This document shows, one piece after another, positions 62,740 through 64,000 of a stretch of DNA of 64,000 bases. The stretch spans positions 1 through 64,000 of the forward strand of contig CAWBBX010000099.1 in the NCBI GenBank assembly GCA_963787005.1. The letters run 5' to 3'. Origin of the DNA: FEN-1297 sp963787005 (GTDB lineage: Bacteria > Bacteroidota > Ignavibacteria > Ignavibacteriales > Ignavibacteriaceae). How positions within the stretch are numbered: position 1 is the first letter of the stretch; every line of letters starts with the position of its first letter. The translations under genes were made by a program, and so were the position numbers. The notes under the pieces are model-generated. The model had not been told where the DNA came from, did no database searches, and saw only the letters and a program-made list of their open reading frames with translations.

Positions 62740-62754
62740 GTTAGTACCTCTCAT

Positions 62755-63438
62755 ACAAAAATGTTGTTGAAAATTTTGTTCCGTAAATTCACTCTGAACT
62801 TACTCCGTAAACATAATTTGCCTTAATTAATTCAATCTTAATGGAAGATTAAAAAAAATTAATCTTTGTACGAACGCTCTCAGGCTATACATACCCGCTG
62901 CGACAGCCGGCTTTAACGTAAAAATAATGCGCACAACAAATAAATGGACTTCATACGCTAAATTTGCCGAATGTAAATTATCAACAAAATATTCATAGTA
63001 TACGGAGAAGATGATAATGTCTGAAATTGGGCCATTTTGATGGTTTTTCGGTAATATTCATTTACCGGGAAAAAGTTATGCAGATAACGGAAAAATTTAT
63101 TAAATCATATTGAATAGAAGATTAATTGATACAGCCGGTTAAAATGTCGATTATTACGCGATTATATCCTCTATTTACATGATATTTATAAATTGGAAAC
63201 AAATTGTTATTTTTAAGGTAATATAATTTAATCAGTTAGGATAAAACTATTAAACCAGGACAAAACGGTATCCGGAAATCTTTTTTGAATATTAAAAATC
63301 TATGCATGAATACCCTAATTATCTAGCGGCCAATTATCTTTCAAAATTTGCAATGATAATGAATTCATCCCCCAAAAAGGATAAATTATTTTTTGTGGGT
63401 ATAGATAATCCATAAAAATTGAGAAGGACAAAACAAGA
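62755..63438. other. AT-rich intergenic region between divergent genes
   Basis: These about 680 bases hold the promoters of the minus-strand Lys-rich gene and the plus-strand membrane protein. I see no RNA gene, repeat array or convincing ORF. Confidence 0.5.
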
Positions 63439-64000
63439 ATGAATCGAACTATAACCCGGAGCGAATATTCTTATATCTTCGGCATCCCTATTCTATTGAT
63501 CATATCCATAATTCTATTAGCAAAATCATCTGTTTTTCAGCTTCATCAAAAAGAACTCTCAATCGGGCTGACATTTGATTTAATCCTTACTGTTCCTGCC
63601 GTTTATTTACTACTGATTCGTAAGAAGAAAATTCCCAATATCTCTGCCGCGGCATTTTTTACAATTGGACTTGTTGTAGCAACTATAATAATTCCGAAAA
63701 ATGATCAATCTGTATTAATGCAGATCAATCTTTGGGTCGTGCCTGTAGTTGAGGGTACAATCTTAACTTTAATAGGGTTGAAAGTCAGAAAAGCTATTAA
63801 GCACTATAAAAGCAGCAACATCGTAAAACCGGATTTTTATTCGATGTTGAATGAAGCCGCGTTAAGTGCTATGCCCGGGAAAATCGGTCCAATTGTCGTC
63901 TCGGAAATTGCGGTTATCAGCTACGGACTTTTTTACTGGAAGAAAAGAACATTAAAGGATAATGAATTCTCTTACCATAAAAACAGCGGGATTATTGCTT
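63439..64000 (+). CDS. Multi-pass membrane protein, cut by the window end
   Basis: ATG 63439 follows GAGAAGGACAAAACAAGA, a fair ribosome site. The frame stays open for 187 codons to the end of the window. Hydrophobic helices are visible at about 13-27 (IFGIPILLIISIILLA), 43-58 (FDLILTVPAVYLLLI), 68-85, 95-112 and 152-163. I do not recognise the family; the last visible residues KKRTLKDNEFSYHKNSG could be a cytoplasmic loop. Confidence 0.75.
   Translation, partial: MNRTITRSEYSYIFGIPILLIISIILLAKSSVFQLHQKELSIGLTFDLILTVPAVYLLLIRKKKIPNISAAAFFTIGLVVATIIIPKNDQSVLMQINLWVVPVVEGTILTLIGLKVRKAIKHYKSSNIVKPDFYSMLNEAALSAMPGKIGPIVVSEIAVISYGLFYWKKRTLKDNEFSYHKNSGIIA

Overview
The window looks like a chromosomal segment of a diderm, Gram-negative member of the Bacteroidota/Chlorobiota group, most probably Ignavibacteriales. 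The evidence is a secreted protein ending in a type IX secretion (T9SS) sorting domain with the SLEQNYPNPFNP signature, a T9SS plug-type (DUF5103) protein, the complete BatABCDE operon, DUF4296 and DUF1684 lipoproteins, and LptD and KdsB for a lipopolysaccharide outer membrane. Coding is dense on both strands and gaps are AT-rich. I found no tRNA, rRNA, CRISPR array or complete insertion sequence.

Layout. 1-562 is a frameshifted remnant of a phage-type SF3 helicase/primase that runs in frame into the 3' part of a Bat-operon membrane protein (494-1240). 1233-6850 is batABCDE. 6980-10141 holds an M48 protease, a PlsC-type acyltransferase, gatC, a 7-bp tandem repeat and kdsB. 10500-15306 has a TonB-domain protein, a chemotaxis receptor, a PLP desulfhydrase/deaminase-like enzyme, a HIT protein and a lone B12-binding domain. 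15538-18089 is a sigma54-type promoter followed by a frameshifted cohesin/DUF11/T9SS secreted protein. 18285-21972 has gap, pgk, a rhomboid protease and a DUF4296 lipoprotein, convergent with and overlapping recQ. 24844-26603 is an ABC-2 exporter. 27092-32448 has a second sigma54-type promoter, 3-hydroxyacyl-CoA dehydrogenase, acetate kinase, an atypical SDR, an FAD protein and a small membrane protein. 32512-37124 (minus) has a giant GH13 protein with an N-terminal HEIFH motif and an esterase-fold protein lacking its nucleophile. 37390-42844 has mutS, a DUF1684 lipoprotein, DAHP synthase and prephenate dehydrogenase, with a terminator or attenuator before the last. 42846-48913 has a CDF metal exporter, a MORN-repeat protein, an HDAC-family deacetylase, the agmatine-to-putrescine pair and a DoxX protein. 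49154-52038 is the three-subunit proton-translocating transhydrogenase. 52180-55959 is a tight five-gene run with the T9SS plug protein. 56086-60151 has a ROK kinase, LptD and a YacP-type NYN protein. 60167-62739 (minus) is a two-component system with a Lys/Ala/His-rich exported protein upstream. 63439-64000 is a membrane protein cut by the window edge.

The genes together describe envelope biogenesis and surface secretion, central carbon metabolism (gap, pgk, ackA, transhydrogenase), aromatic amino acid and polyamine synthesis, and DNA repair. Most are housekeeping. The least explained items are the two sigma54-like promoters, the GH13/HEIFH fusion with its adjacent pseudo-esterase, the acid-shock-like protein beside the two-component system, and the chimeric left edge. 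Frameshifts at or near short homopolymer runs recur (about 478, 16480, 61590), so sequencing error must be weighed against real recoding or decay.
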